Source of the DNA: Pseudomonadota bacterium
Lineage (GTDB): Bacteria > Pseudomonadota > Alphaproteobacteria > Rhizobiales > Hyphomicrobiaceae
Direction: 5' to 3'
Length of the DNA: 9,480 nt
Assembly: GCA_003242645.1 (NCBI GenBank)
Contig: QGVC01000114.1
Span: forward strand, 1 to 9,480
Below, piece after piece: positions 1 to 6,359 of the stretch. A program made the position numbers and the translations under genes. Every line of letters begins with the position of its first letter. Positions within the stretch are counted from its first letter, which is position 1. The notes below the pieces were generated by a model that made no database searches, was not told the DNA's origin, and saw only the letters and a list, made by a program, of their open reading frames with translations.

Positions 1-123
1 CCAGCCCTGATCCGCAGAGACCTTCGTCAGAGCCGCCGTCAGCGTCGTCTTCCCGTGGTCAACATGCCCTATCGTCCCCACGTTCACGTGCGGCTTCGTC
101 CGCTCAAATTTCTGCTTGGCCAT
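1..123 (-). CDS. tuf: Elongation factor Tu, N-terminal fragment
   Basis: EF-Tu is the GTPase that carries aminoacyl-tRNA to the ribosomal A site in the cytoplasm. Only the first 41 residues lie in the window; the rest runs off the left edge. The protein starts [20 protein letters not shown] and contains the G1/P-loop GHVDHGKT at residues 19-26, which is diagnostic for EF-Tu. The ATG is at 121-123. The sequence before it, AGGCAGGCAACCG, is only a weak Shine-Dalgarno. It lies downstream of tRNA-Tyr and tRNA-Gly on the same strand, the same grouping as E. coli tyrU-glyT-tufB, so co-transcription from the promoter near 561-589 is likely. Identity is certain; whether the genome carries a second tuf copy cannot be seen here. 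Confidence 0.97.
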   Translation of the reverse strand, partial: MAKQKFERTKPHVNVGTIGHVDHGKTTLTAALTKVSADQGW

Positions 124-180
124 CGGTTGCCTGCCTGCTGAAGCCCTTACTCAAGATCCAATTCAGTGCGTCGGGTGTCG

Positions 181-217
181 TTCGAGGCGCCTGATCCCGC
201 GCGGACATTGCCTCGAA
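181..217 (-). promoter_or_regulatory. Inverted repeat in the tuf leader
   Basis: Arms TTCGAGGC (181-188) and GCCTCGAA (210-217) are perfect 8-bp inverted complements separated by 21 bases. The spacer contains the self-complementary core CCGCGCGG (197-204). The element lies between tRNA-Gly and the tuf start, about 58 bases upstream of the ATG, in RNA that would be co-transcribed with the tRNAs. It could fold in the mRNA as a processing or stability structure, or be a DNA operator. The repeat is seen directly; the role is inference. There is no T-run, so it is not a standard intrinsic terminator. Confidence 0.45.
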
Positions 218-311
218 ACAATTAAGTTACTCACCACAATCGCCGATCAGCGACTTTGGTTCGCGTCCGCTGGGCGCCCAATTCGGTAGCCGTCGCGCTG
301 TGGGTGAGAGT

Positions 312-385
312 TGGAGCGGGTGAGGGGAATCGAACCCCCGTACTCAGCTTGGAAGGCTGCTGCTCTACCATTGAGCTACACCCGC
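312..385 (-). tRNA. tRNA-Gly (anticodon TCC)
   Basis: A complete 74-nt tRNA including an encoded 3' CCA (312-314 as TGG on the plus strand). Acceptor arms GCGGGTG and CACCCGC pair perfectly. The D-arm begins AGCTCAATGGTAGAGC, the anticodon loop reads CTTCCAA giving TCC, and the T-arm is GGGGGTTCGATTCCCC. It lies 29 bp after tRNA-Tyr and precedes tuf. Upstream bases 124-311 hold no further tRNA; in particular I found no tRNA-Thr like the ones in the E. coli tufB operon. Confidence 0.97.
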
Positions 386-414
386 ACCCGTGTTCACCAC
401 GTCCACGTCCGAGC

Positions 415-500
415 TGGTGGAGGGGGCTGGATTCGAACCAGCGTAGGCGCTAGCCAACGGATTTACAGTCCGTCCCCTTTAGCCACTCGGGCACCCCTCC
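415..500 (-). tRNA. tRNA-Tyr (anticodon GTA)
   Basis: A complete 86-nt class II tRNA with an encoded CCA (415-417 as TGG on the plus strand). Acceptor arms GGAGGGG and CCCCTCC pair perfectly. The anticodon arm ACGGA-CTGTAAA-TCCGT gives anticodon GTA. A long variable arm follows, then the T-arm GCTGGTTCGAATCCAGC. It is the first RNA of the inferred tRNA-Tyr/tRNA-Gly/tuf transcript. Confidence 0.97.
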
Positions 501-560
501 CGGGGCCCGGTCATGGACAAACGAAATCGCCCCGCCGTCACCAGCAGGGCCAACGCCCTT

Positions 561-589
561 CTTATTGTAATGACAGCGTCAAATGTCAA
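561..589 (-). promoter_or_regulatory. Probable sigma70-type promoter for tRNA-Tyr/tRNA-Gly/tuf
   Basis: Read on the minus strand, a perfect -35 box TTGACA (589-584) is followed after 17 bases by AATAAG (566-561), a 4/6 match to TATAAT. An overlapping TACAAT (569-564) sits at a poorer 14-base spacing. The start would fall near 553, about 50 bases ahead of tRNA-Tyr, in a GC-rich stretch (GGGCGTTGGCCC). GC-rich discriminators are typical of stringently controlled stable-RNA promoters. The boxes are seen; use is inferred from position. The rlmB promoter must overlap this region on the other strand but is not clear. Confidence 0.55.
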
Positions 590-670
590 TTGCAAAGCTG
601 GGCGTTGTCCCTCGGCTCGGCGCCAACGGGACATAGCGTGATCGCGCAGGAGATACAAGAGAGGTAAGAA

Positions 671-1450
671 TTGGGGCCGCAAGATGCCAGGGGTTCTCTG
701 AAAGGCGCCGGCGACAAGCACGGGGGACCCGTCCTGATCTATGGAGTTCATGCCGTTGAGGCTGCGCTTCGCAATCCGGCACGCGCCATTCACAGGCTGC
801 TCCTCACTGAAAATGCCGAGCGGCGTTTGGCAGCTGCAATCGCTTCGCGCGGCGTAAAGGCAGAGCGGGTAAGGCCCCGCGACCTCGACCAGCTCCTCAG
901 TCCCGAGATGGTGCACCAAGGCGCACTGCTCGAGACGGACCCGCTCCCCGAGTACACGCTGACCGACGTGCTGGGCCGCACTGAGTCGGGACCGATCATC
1001 GTGCTCGACCAGGTGACGGACCCTCAAAACGTCGGGGCCATATTGCGGTCCGCGGCCGCATTCGGTGCTGCAGGGCTCGTCATGACCCGGCGGCACAGCC
1101 CGCCTTTGGGTGGCGCGCTCGCCAAGAGCGCCTCCGGCGCACTGGAGCTCGTTCCTATCGCCCTCGTCCCGAATCTCGCGCGTGCTTTGGCGGAAATCGG
1201 TGAGGCGGGATGTACCCGAATTGGACTGGATGGCTCTGGCCCAGGGTTCATCGAGGATGAGCCCTTTTCGGGACGGATTGCGCTGGTGTTAGGCGCTGAG
1301 GGAAAGGGCTTGCGACAGCTCACGCGCGAGACCTGCGACCGTCTGTGTCGAATCGCGACACCGGGTCCGCTCGCGAGCCTCAACGTCTCCAACGCCGCAG
1401 CGATCGTGCTTCATCTCGGAGCAATGCGGCGCCTCGGCAAGCTGGGCTGA
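671..1450 (+). CDS. rlmB: 23S rRNA (guanosine-2'-O-)-methyltransferase RlmB, TrmH/SpoU family
   Basis: RlmB uses S-adenosylmethionine to methylate the 2'-hydroxyl of a guanosine in the peptidyl-transferase region of 23S rRNA (G2251 in E. coli). The 259-residue protein has the usual layout: an N-terminal RNA-binding substrate domain starting PVLIYGVHAVEAAL (about 20-95), then a SPOUT knotted domain (about 108-255). All three SpoU motifs are visible: DPQNVGAILRSA (118-129), ALVLGAEGKGLR (204-215) and PGPLASLNVSNAA (231-243), the last with the catalytic-site SLNVS. The start is TTG at 671, supported by AGAGAGG at 658-664 with 6-bp spacing; no in-frame ATG lies before the domain. It is divergent from the tRNA/tuf cluster. 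The paralogue TrmH is less likely because the N-terminal substrate domain is of RlmB type. Confidence 0.93.
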   Translation: MGPQDARGSLKGAGDKHGGPVLIYGVHAVEAALRNPARAIHRLLLTENAERRLAAAIASRGVKAERVRPRDLDQLLSPEMVHQGALLETDPLPEYTLTDVLGRTESGPIIVLDQVTDPQNVGAILRSAAAFGAAGLVMTRRHSPPLGGALAKSASGALELVPIALVPNLARALAEIGEAGCTRIGLDGSGPGFIEDEPFSGRIALVLGAEGKGLRQLTRETCDRLCRIATPGPLASLNVSNAAAIVLHLGAMRRLGKLG

Positions 1451-1455
1451 AAGAG

Positions 1456-1492
1456 GGTGCAAGGCCGTGCACCGCCTGGGACCAGCCCGGGC
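1456..1492. terminator. Two adjacent hairpins between convergent genes
   Basis: Two inverted repeats stand back to back just after the rlmB stop. The first is GGTGCA (1456-1461) with TGCACC (1468-1473). The second is GCCTGGG (1474-1480) with CCCGGGC (1486-1492), which includes one G-U pair. They lie between rlmB and a convergent gene, where a bidirectional terminator is expected. Neither is followed by a clear T-run, so intrinsic termination is uncertain; mRNA 3'-end protection is an alternative. Confidence 0.35.
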
Positions 1493-1531
1493 GGCGCACT
1501 AACCAGCCATCGAGGGGAGAGGGAAACGCGC

Positions 1532-1852
1532 TTAGTCGCAATAGGTTGGCCGCCAGCAACGCTCATAGCCACGGCGGCAGACGTAATCACCCCACTTGTT
1601 GTAGTAGCAGGGCCCCTTCACCCACTTGCAACGCAGGGGACCTTTGTAGCAGCTGGGATAGTCGTCATAGTACACGTGCCCGTGCCCGTGCGCGTGCGCA
1701 ATGGCGCCGGCGATGCCGAGCCCCAGCAGTGTGCCGCCGATGAAGGCAGCGGCGCGACCACCACGGCCAGCCTCTGCAGGTTGCGCCGCCGCGGCCGCAA
1801 GGGCAAAGGCCAGTGTCAGTGCCATGAACGGATGAGCAAGTTTCCTGAACAT
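1532..1852 (-). CDS. Small exported His- and Cys-rich protein of unknown function
   Basis: I do not recognise a named family. From the ATG at 1850-1852 the protein has 106 residues. It has a signal peptide (1-28, cleavage likely after AEA), a Gly-rich hydrophobic stretch (36-52, FIGGTLLGLGIAGAIA) resembling a glycine-zipper helix, a His-rich turn (HAHGHGHVYYDD, 53-64), and a C-terminal region with six cysteines at 68, 75, 82, 92, 99 and 105 (CX6CX6CX9CX6CX5C). Six evenly spaced cysteines in an exported protein suggest three disulfides; metal binding by the His cluster is possible. The chosen start is preceded by GGTGAT; the frame also opens earlier at a GTG (1882) and ATGs (1864, 1858), so the start is uncertain. 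It is convergent with rlmB and divergent from parC. Confidence 0.75.
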   Translation of the reverse strand: MFRKLAHPFMALTLAFALAAAAAQPAEAGRGGRAAAFIGGTLLGLGIAGAIAHAHGHGHVYYDDYPSCYKGPLRCKWVKGPCYYNKWGDYVCRRGYERCWRPTYCD

Positions 1853-1969
1853 GGTCATCACCATCTCGAGATGGCCGCGCACGACCTGAACCGAGCTCTA
1901 AGGCAGGCGGCAACGGCCAGTGTGGATAGAATCCCCGCTGTGGCGACTTACCGCCTGCCACATGAATAT

Positions 1970-1991
1970 GACGTGAACACGTCCTACGTGT
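1970..1991. promoter_or_regulatory. Overlapping palindromes in a divergent intergenic region
   Basis: GACGTG-AA-CACGTC (1970-1983) is a perfect 6-bp inverted repeat. It overlaps a second one, ACACGT-CCT-ACGTGT (1977-1991). They lie between the His/Cys-rich gene (minus) and parC (plus), about 118 bp from the former and 112 bp from the latter. The arrangement resembles a binding site for a dimeric transcription factor with an ACGTG core. The regulator is unknown. Confidence 0.4.
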
Positions 1992-2031
1992 AAGCCAACA
2001 AATCTATTTGAAACAGTCCGCCCGCCTTTTC

Positions 2032-2064
2032 TGTGCGGCGATGCCACACCAGTGTTGCCGCACG
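2032..2064 (+). promoter_or_regulatory. Extended hairpin ahead of parC
   Basis: TGTGCGGC (2032-2039) pairs with GCCGCACG (2057-2064), with one G-U at the outer end. A nested ACAC-CA-GTGT (2046-2055) fits inside. The element is 40 bp before the parC ATG, so it could be a 5'-leader structure if transcription starts upstream. No T-run follows, which argues against a terminator. Confidence 0.35.
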
Positions 2065-2103
2065 GCACTTGAGAGCCAGGCGGTGCTCAGTTAGTCACCG
2101 TAC

Positions 2104-4356
2104 ATGACAAGCAAACCGATTCTGCCCGGGCCCGGCCAAATCGAGCCTATAAACCTCAAGGACGCGCTCGAAGAGCGCTACCTCTCCTACGCGCTGTCCA
2201 CCATCATGGGCCGCGCGCTCCCGGATGTGCGCGACGGCCTGAAGCCCGTACACCGGCGCATCCTCTACGCGATGCGCGAGCTTGGGCTCAACCCGGACGC
2301 CGCTTTCAAGAAGTGCGCCCGCGTCGTCGGCGACGTCATCGGTAAGTATCACCCCCACGGCGATCAGGCCGTCTACGACGCGCTGGTGCGCCTCGCGCAG
2401 GACTTCGCTCAGCGGTACCCCCTGATCGAAGGCCAGGGGAACTTTGGCAGCATCGACGGGGATAACGCCGCCGCCTATCGCTACACGGAGGCGCGGCTTT
2501 CCGAGACTGCCCTCCGGCTCCTCGAAGGGATCGACGAAGAGACGGTCGACTTCCGTCCGACCTTCAACGGCGAGGACAAAGAGCCGGTTGTTCTACCCGC
2601 GAACTTCCCAAACGTGCTCGCCAACGGCTCGTCGGGCATCGCGGTGGGCATGGCGACCAACATCCCGCCGCATAACGTGGAGGAGCTGTGCAACGCGCTC
2701 CTGCACCTTATCAAGCACCCGAACGCCTCGATCGAAAAGCTGGTCGAGTTCATTCCGGGGCCGGACTTCCCGACGGGCGGCGTGCTTGTCGAGCCGCGCG
2801 AATCCATCATCGAGGCCTATAAGACCGGTCGCGGCAGCTTCCGCCTGCGCGCGAAATGGCATCGTGAGGATACCGGCCGCGGCACCTACCAGGTCGTGAT
2901 CACGGAGATCCCCTATCAGGTGCCGAAGTCCAAGCTCGTCGAAAGGATCGCCGAGCTGCTGCAGGAGCGTAAGCTGCCGCTGGTGGGCGACGTCCGCGAC
3001 GAGTCGACAGAGGAGGTGCGCCTCGTCATCGAGCCGAAGAGCCGGAGCGTCGACCCCGTTTTGATGATGGAAAGCCTGTTCCGGCTGACCGAGCTCGAGA
3101 TCCGCTTCGGCCTCAACATGAACGTGCTGTCGCACGGCCAGATCCCGAACGTCCTGTCGTTGCGGGACGTGCTGCGGCAGTGGCTGGATCACCGCAAGGA
3201 GGTGCTGATCCGGCGCTCGCAATTCCGGCTGCGGAAGATCGAGCACCGGCTGGAAGTCCTCGATGGCTATCTGATCGCCTACCTCAACATCGATGAGGTG
3301 ATCCGTATCATCCGTTTCGAGGATGATCCGAAAGCGAAGCTTATTGCCCGGTTCGGGCTCACCGAGGTCCAGGCCGAGGCCATCCTGAACCTCAGGCTGC
3401 GGGCGCTGTCCAAGCTCGAGGAAATCGAGATCAAAGCCGAGCACAATCGGCTCTCGAAAGAAAAGCGCGAGCTACAGCAGCTGCTCAAATCCGAGGATCT
3501 GCAGTGGGCGCGGATTGCCGACGAGGTGCGCGAGACCCGCGAGCGCTACTCGAAGAAAACCGAGCTTGGCCGCCGCCGCACGTCGTTTGCTGAGCCGCCG
3601 GAAATCGAGGTCGACCTCGACCAGGCGATGGTCGAGAAGGAGCCGATCACGGTCATTCTCTCCGAGAAGGGCTGGATCCGCGCGATGAAGGGGCATCTCG
3701 ACGATGTCTCGAAGCTCGACTTCAAGCAGGGTGATCGGCTGAAGCGCGCGGTGAAAGCTTTCACGACCGACAAGCTGCTCGTTTTCGCGACCAACGGCAG
3801 GTTCTTCACGCTCTCGGGCAACGAGCTGCCGGGAGGCCGCGGTCACGGCGAGCCGATCCGCCTGATGATCGACCTCGACGAAAGCCACGACGTCATTGAG
3901 CTGTTCGTGCACAAGCCAGGGCGCAAGCTGCTTGTCGCCGCCACCAGCGGGCACGGGTTCATCGTGCCGGAGGACGAGGTCGTGGCGTACACCCGCAAGG
4001 GCCGGCAAGTGCTCAACGTCAGCGAGCCGGACGAGGCCAAGGTATGCGTCCCGGCCGAAGGCGATATGGTCGCGACCCTGGGCGACAACCGCAAGATGCT
4101 CGTGTTCCCGCTCGAAGAGGTTAACGAGATGGTCCGGGGCAAGGGCGTGATCCTGCAGCGGATCAAAGGCGGCAAGCTCGCGGATGCGCGCGTTTTCAGC
4201 AAGGAAGCCGGGCTCACTTGGCAGGATGCGGCTGGACGCACCTACACGCTCAGCATGAAGGAGCTCAGCGAGTGGGTCGGCCAGCGGGCCCAAGCCGGAA
4301 AGATTGCACCCAAAGGTTTTCCGCGGTCGAACAGGTTCGGGCCAGCTTTTAGCTAG
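2104..4356 (+). CDS. parC: DNA topoisomerase IV subunit A
   Basis: ParC, with ParE, forms topoisomerase IV, which decatenates daughter chromosomes by ATP-driven double-strand passage. The 750-residue protein has the type IIA breakage-reunion domain (about 20-480): the start [20 protein letters not shown], the winged-helix segment [12 protein letters not shown] (81-92), and the catalytic tyrosine Tyr127 in [12 protein letters not shown]-terminal beta-pinwheel domain follows (about 510-730), with repeated blades such as [13 protein letters not shown] and [12 protein letters not shown]. The GyrA-box (QRRGGKG) needed for DNA wrapping is not seen, which favours ParC over GyrA. At the quinolone-contact position (GyrA Ser83/ParC Ser80) this protein has Gln88, while the acidic partner Asp92 is kept. 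The ATG at 2104 has no strong Shine-Dalgarno; the upstream 100 bp carry structured elements. Two long antisense frames inside it are shadows. Confidence 0.96.
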   Translation: MTSKPILPGPGQIEPINLKDALEERYLSYALSTIMGRALPDVRDGLKPVHRRILYAMRELGLNPDAAFKKCARVVGDVIGKYHPHGDQAVYDALVRLAQDFAQRYPLIEGQGNFGSIDGDNAAAYRYTEARLSETALRLLEGIDEETVDFRPTFNGEDKEPVVLPANFPNVLANGSSGIAVGMATNIPPHNVEELCNALLHLIKHPNASIEKLVEFIPGPDFPTGGVLVEPRESIIEAYKTGRGSFRLRAKWHREDTGRGTYQVVITEIPYQVPKSKLVERIAELLQERKLPLVGDVRDESTEEVRLVIEPKSRSVDPVLMMESLFRLTELEIRFGLNMNVLSHGQIPNVLSLRDVLRQWLDHRKEVLIRRSQFRLRKIEHRLEVLDGYLIAYLNIDEVIRIIRFEDDPKAKLIARFGLTEVQAEAILNLRLRALSKLEEIEIKAEHNRLSKEKRELQQLLKSEDLQWARIADEVRETRERYSKKTELGRRRTSFAEPPEIEVDLDQAMVEKEPITVILSEKGWIRAMKGHLDDVSKLDFKQGDRLKRAVKAFTTDKLLVFATNGRFFTLSGNELPGGRGHGEPIRLMIDLDESHDVIELFVHKPGRKLLVAATSGHGFIVPEDEVVAYTRKGRQVLNVSEPDEAKVCVPAEGDMVATLGDNRKMLVFPLEEVNEMVRGKGVILQRIKGGKLADARVFSKEAGLTWQDAAGRTYTLSMKELSEWVGQRAQAGKIAPKGFPRSNRFGPAFS

Positions 4357-4430
4357 GTGAAGACTGGCTCGCTTAAGGTCATTGCGGCCGCGTGCTGAGG
4401 AAATACTTGCGCTTCGCTGGAGGGTGGGCC

Positions 4431-4916
4431 ATGGGTAGGCTGCACGCGGACGGCGGGAACGATCAGCCAATGTGGCGTTCGGTTGCAATGATCCTGATGG
4501 CGGCCTCCATCAGCACGGTCGCAGACGCGCAAGAAACTTGCACTCGGGCCGATTTCGAAGCCGTCGTCGACAATGCCGCTGCGGCGCTGAACGAGCTCAA
4601 TGCCAAGCACAAGCCCCAATTTCAAGAATACCTGCGCCAGCTCAAGGAGAAGAACGGCTGGGACCACGACACCTTTATGAGAGAAGCGCTGCCGTACGTC
4701 CGCGACGAGCAAATCGCCAAGTACAATCAGGAAACGGCCGATTATCTCGCCCGCATCAGCAGCCTTGGCGAGGAGGGGTCAACGGCAGTCAAGCCAGACT
4801 GCAAGTTGCTTGACCAGGTCAAGGAGGCGATGGAGGGCTTGGTCGCGGTGCAGCGGGCCAAATGGAACTATATGTTCGAGAAGATCGGGCGCGCGCTTGC
4901 ACAAGAGCCACAGTAG
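4431..4916 (+). CDS. Exported helical protein of unknown function
   Basis: I do not recognise a named family, although the composition looks like a conserved periplasmic protein of Hyphomicrobiales. From the ATG at 4431 it has 161 residues. A signal peptide ends about residue 34 (core VAMILMAASISTV, then ADAQ). The mature part is strongly helical and charged, with two cysteines, Cys37 (ETCTRADF) and Cys124 (KPDCKLLD), that could form one disulfide tying its ends. The start is supported by GGAGGG at 4419-4424 with 6-bp spacing. A second ATG at 4470 (MWRSVAM) would give a more typical, shorter signal peptide but has only a poor ribosome site. It follows parC by 74 bp on the same strand and may be read from parC or its own promoter. 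Confidence 0.8.
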   Translation: MGRLHADGGNDQPMWRSVAMILMAASISTVADAQETCTRADFEAVVDNAAAALNELNAKHKPQFQEYLRQLKEKNGWDHDTFMREALPYVRDEQIAKYNQETADYLARISSLGEEGSTAVKPDCKLLDQVKEAMEGLVAVQRAKWNYMFEKIGRALAQEPQ

Positions 4917-4987
4917 CCCTGAGCCTGATTTGCTAAACCTCGCCCTAGCATTGGCGCCTAGCTGCCATGCTGCCGAAAGGGAATGTC

Positions 4988-5006
4988 AGCCGGCGGTGCG
5001 CCGGTT
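4988..5006. terminator. GC-rich hairpin between same-strand genes
   Basis: AGCCGGCG (4988-4995) and CGCCGGTT (4999-5006) form an 8-bp stem (six G-C pairs, one A-T, one G-U) around a GTG loop. It lies 71 bp after the stop of the exported helical protein, in a 237-bp gap before the membrane-protein gene. The position fits a transcript end, but the following bases (AGGCTCACG) contain no T-run, so it is a weak terminator candidate. Confidence 0.35.
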
Positions 5007-5153
5007 AGGCTCACGACCTTGAAGTCTTCGCCAAAGTCTGGGTCCGTGCATCGGATCTTCCCAAGGCGACGAAAGTCGTTGAGCGTGTTATGACTGCCGC
5101 CTTTGCCATCGGGTGGTTACCCGGATGCCGTGACAACTAACTCGAGCCCGCTG

Positions 5154-5954
5154 ATGCTATTCCTTTTCAAAGTGACGATTACTCCAGTGCTCGTCGCGAT
5201 GATGAGCCTCGTCGCACGCTGGTGGGGGCCAACGTGGGGTGGGCTGCTCATCGGCTTGCCGTGGATGACAGCGCCCATCCTGTTTTTCCTCGGGCTGGAT
5301 TATGGCGAAGCTTATGCTGCGCGCACGTCGGTAGGTGTCCTCATCGGGGCGATCGGAATAGCTGCTTACATCGTGGCGTACGTCTACACGGCCCGTGCTG
5401 CATCCTGGCCGATGAGCCTTGTGGCCGGCAGTATCGCCTACGCCATTACCTGCTACTTCATCAGCGGCAATGACTTCTCCGCGTGGCTCGCAGCGGTTTG
5501 CGGAGTGGGAAGTCTCGTATCGGCTTACTTCATCGTTCCGAAGGTGGTTGATCCCGGCGGCCTGCGATTTCTCCCCTGGTGGGACATACCGATGCGCATG
5601 GTCGCCACCGCCATCCTCGTAACGATCATCACAGTGTCAGCCGAGGTCCTCGGGCCCGAGCTCAGCGGGATTGTCGCCGGCTATCCGGTCATATTTTCAG
5701 TCATTGGCGTCTTTACGCATTCCCAGTGGGGCTGGGTCGCTCTTGCCCAGCTCGCCCGAGGCGTGGCGATCTCGCTCACGTCGTTTGTGGCGTTCTTCTT
5801 CGTGGTTGCGGTGACTGTTGAAACCATCGGTTTGGTCTGGGCTTTCGTCCTTGCGGTGTTAGCAGCTTTGACCACGTCGGCAGCCGTGCTTCTGTCCACC
5901 ACTAAGCGACCGAAGAAAACCCGCTCCCGCGAGGCGCCCAAGACAGCCCAGTAG
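5154..5954 (+). CDS. Polytopic membrane protein with internal duplication, transporter-like, unknown substrate
   Basis: From the ATG at 5154 the protein has 266 residues and about nine hydrophobic helices (near 3-20, 28-47, 56-78, 85-104, 108-128, 148-164, 170-188, 196-220, 225-247), ending in a basic cytoplasmic-looking tail (KRPKKTRSRE). Residues 21-36 (WGPTWGGLLIGLP core) align without gaps to 163-178 (LGPELSGIVAGYP core), conserving G25/G167, P26/P168, G30/G172, G34/G176 and P36/P178. Each half faintly resembles short GlpM/DUF3147-type membrane proteins (inference). Five helices separate equivalent helices, so the two halves would be inverted, as in many secondary transporters. The start is uncertain: TTG 5103 and GTG 5130 are in frame upstream, and none has a good ribosome site. 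Its 3' 274 bp are overlapped antisense by the DUF1328 frame. Confidence 0.8.
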   Translation: MLFLFKVTITPVLVAMMSLVARWWGPTWGGLLIGLPWMTAPILFFLGLDYGEAYAARTSVGVLIGAIGIAAYIVAYVYTARAASWPMSLVAGSIAYAITCYFISGNDFSAWLAAVCGVGSLVSAYFIVPKVVDPGGLRFLPWWDIPMRMVATAILVTIITVSAEVLGPELSGIVAGYPVIFSVIGVFTHSQWGWVALAQLARGVAISLTSFVAFFFVVAVTVETIGLVWAFVLAVLAALTTSAAVLLSTTKRPKKTRSREAPKTAQ

Positions 5955-6142
5955 CCGGCATTCTCCAGCTCCCCGACCGCTGCCACACCGAGCAGCGCAA
6001 GGATGAGCAGGACGACGAAAATCGCGAGAAACACCCAAAAGAGAATGATCGCGATGCTGGCTGCGCCTCGCGCTAGCCCGGTAAAGCCCAACGCCCCCGC
6101 GACTAGGGCAATGATGAGAAAGATGAAGGCCCATTCGAGCAT
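5681..6142 (-). CDS. DUF1328 (YtjA-like) small membrane protein with long C-terminal read-through
   Basis: Residues 1-52 from the ATG at 6142 (MLEWAFIFLIIALVAGALGF, then ARGAASIAIILFWVFLAIFV) match the DUF1328 family. These are two-helix inner-membrane proteins of roughly 50-60 residues, often stress-linked, with no known biochemical activity. Helices lie near 3-19 and 27-51. The normal family ends soon after helix 2; here the frame continues to 153 residues. From 5954 down to 5681 the frame lies antisense to the neighbouring membrane-protein gene. The extension (for example TARTKAQTKPMVSTVTATTK) has the look of an antisense shadow, so a lost stop or a sequencing frameshift is more likely than a true domain. 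GGAG lies about 10 bp before the start. A possible EcfG promoter sits about 45 bp upstream. Identity of the N-terminal part is sure; the true 3' end is not. Confidence 0.8.
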   Translation of the reverse strand: MLEWAFIFLIIALVAGALGFTGLARGAASIAIILFWVFLAIFVVLLILALLGVAAVGELENAGYWAVLGASRERVFFGRLVVDRSTAADVVKAANTARTKAQTKPMVSTVTATTKKNATNDVSEIATPRASWARATQPHWECVKTPMTENMTG

Positions 6143-6187
6143 ACCGGCCCAGCTCCGTTGAGTGAGGCTCGTGGATGGCGAAGCGGG

Positions 6188-6213
6188 AACCGATGCCGCT
6201 CCAGGCAAGTTCC
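6188..6213 (-). promoter_or_regulatory. Possible EcfG-type (general stress sigma) promoter for the DUF1328 gene
   Basis: Read on the minus strand, GGAAC (6213-6209) is followed by a 16-base spacer and CGGTT (6192-6188). The alphaproteobacterial EcfG consensus is GGAAC, 16-17 bases, CGTT. The -35 is perfect and the -10 differs by one inserted G (or one mismatch at 17-base spacing). Transcription would start about 40 bases before the DUF1328 ATG. Small DUF1328 proteins are plausible general-stress targets (inference). On the plus strand the same block also reads GGAAC (6186-6190) with AGTT 17 bases later, a weaker match facing the 74-residue membrane-protein gene. Confidence 0.4.
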
Positions 6214-6359
6214 ACCGACGCACTCCAGCGGCAGAGCCGGCGTCTTATCTGCATTAGGATAATCGGATATAGTCGCTTAACCGTGAGCAGGGCTACGTCG
6301 CGCACCGTTCACGGCCGCCGGTGAAGCCGCGGAATTCACCTGGAGCCGGAGATCTCGAA

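Noticed and set aside
124..311. Search for a tRNA-Thr between tRNA-Gly and tuf, as in E. coli tufB
   Set aside because: No cloverleaf or GGTTCGAATCC-type T-arm is present; the gap holds only the leader inverted repeat.
256..667. Plus-strand frames across the two tRNA genes
   Set aside because: They translate the complement of tRNA-Gly and tRNA-Tyr (GEGNRTPV, GLDSNQR), a common false-gene artefact.
479..1096. 205-codon minus frame running from rlmB into tRNA-Tyr
   Set aside because: Antisense to rlmB's conserved domain and overlaps a tRNA; no recognisable domain.
2593..3444. 283-codon open frame antisense to parC
   Set aside because: GC-rich shadow of a well-identified gene; no domain, and composition mirrors parC codons. 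The same applies to the 338-codon frame at 3472-4488.
4456..4479. GGAAC followed by CGTT, EcfG-like
   Set aside because: The spacer is 15, outside the usual 16-17, and the site overlaps the start region of the exported helical protein.
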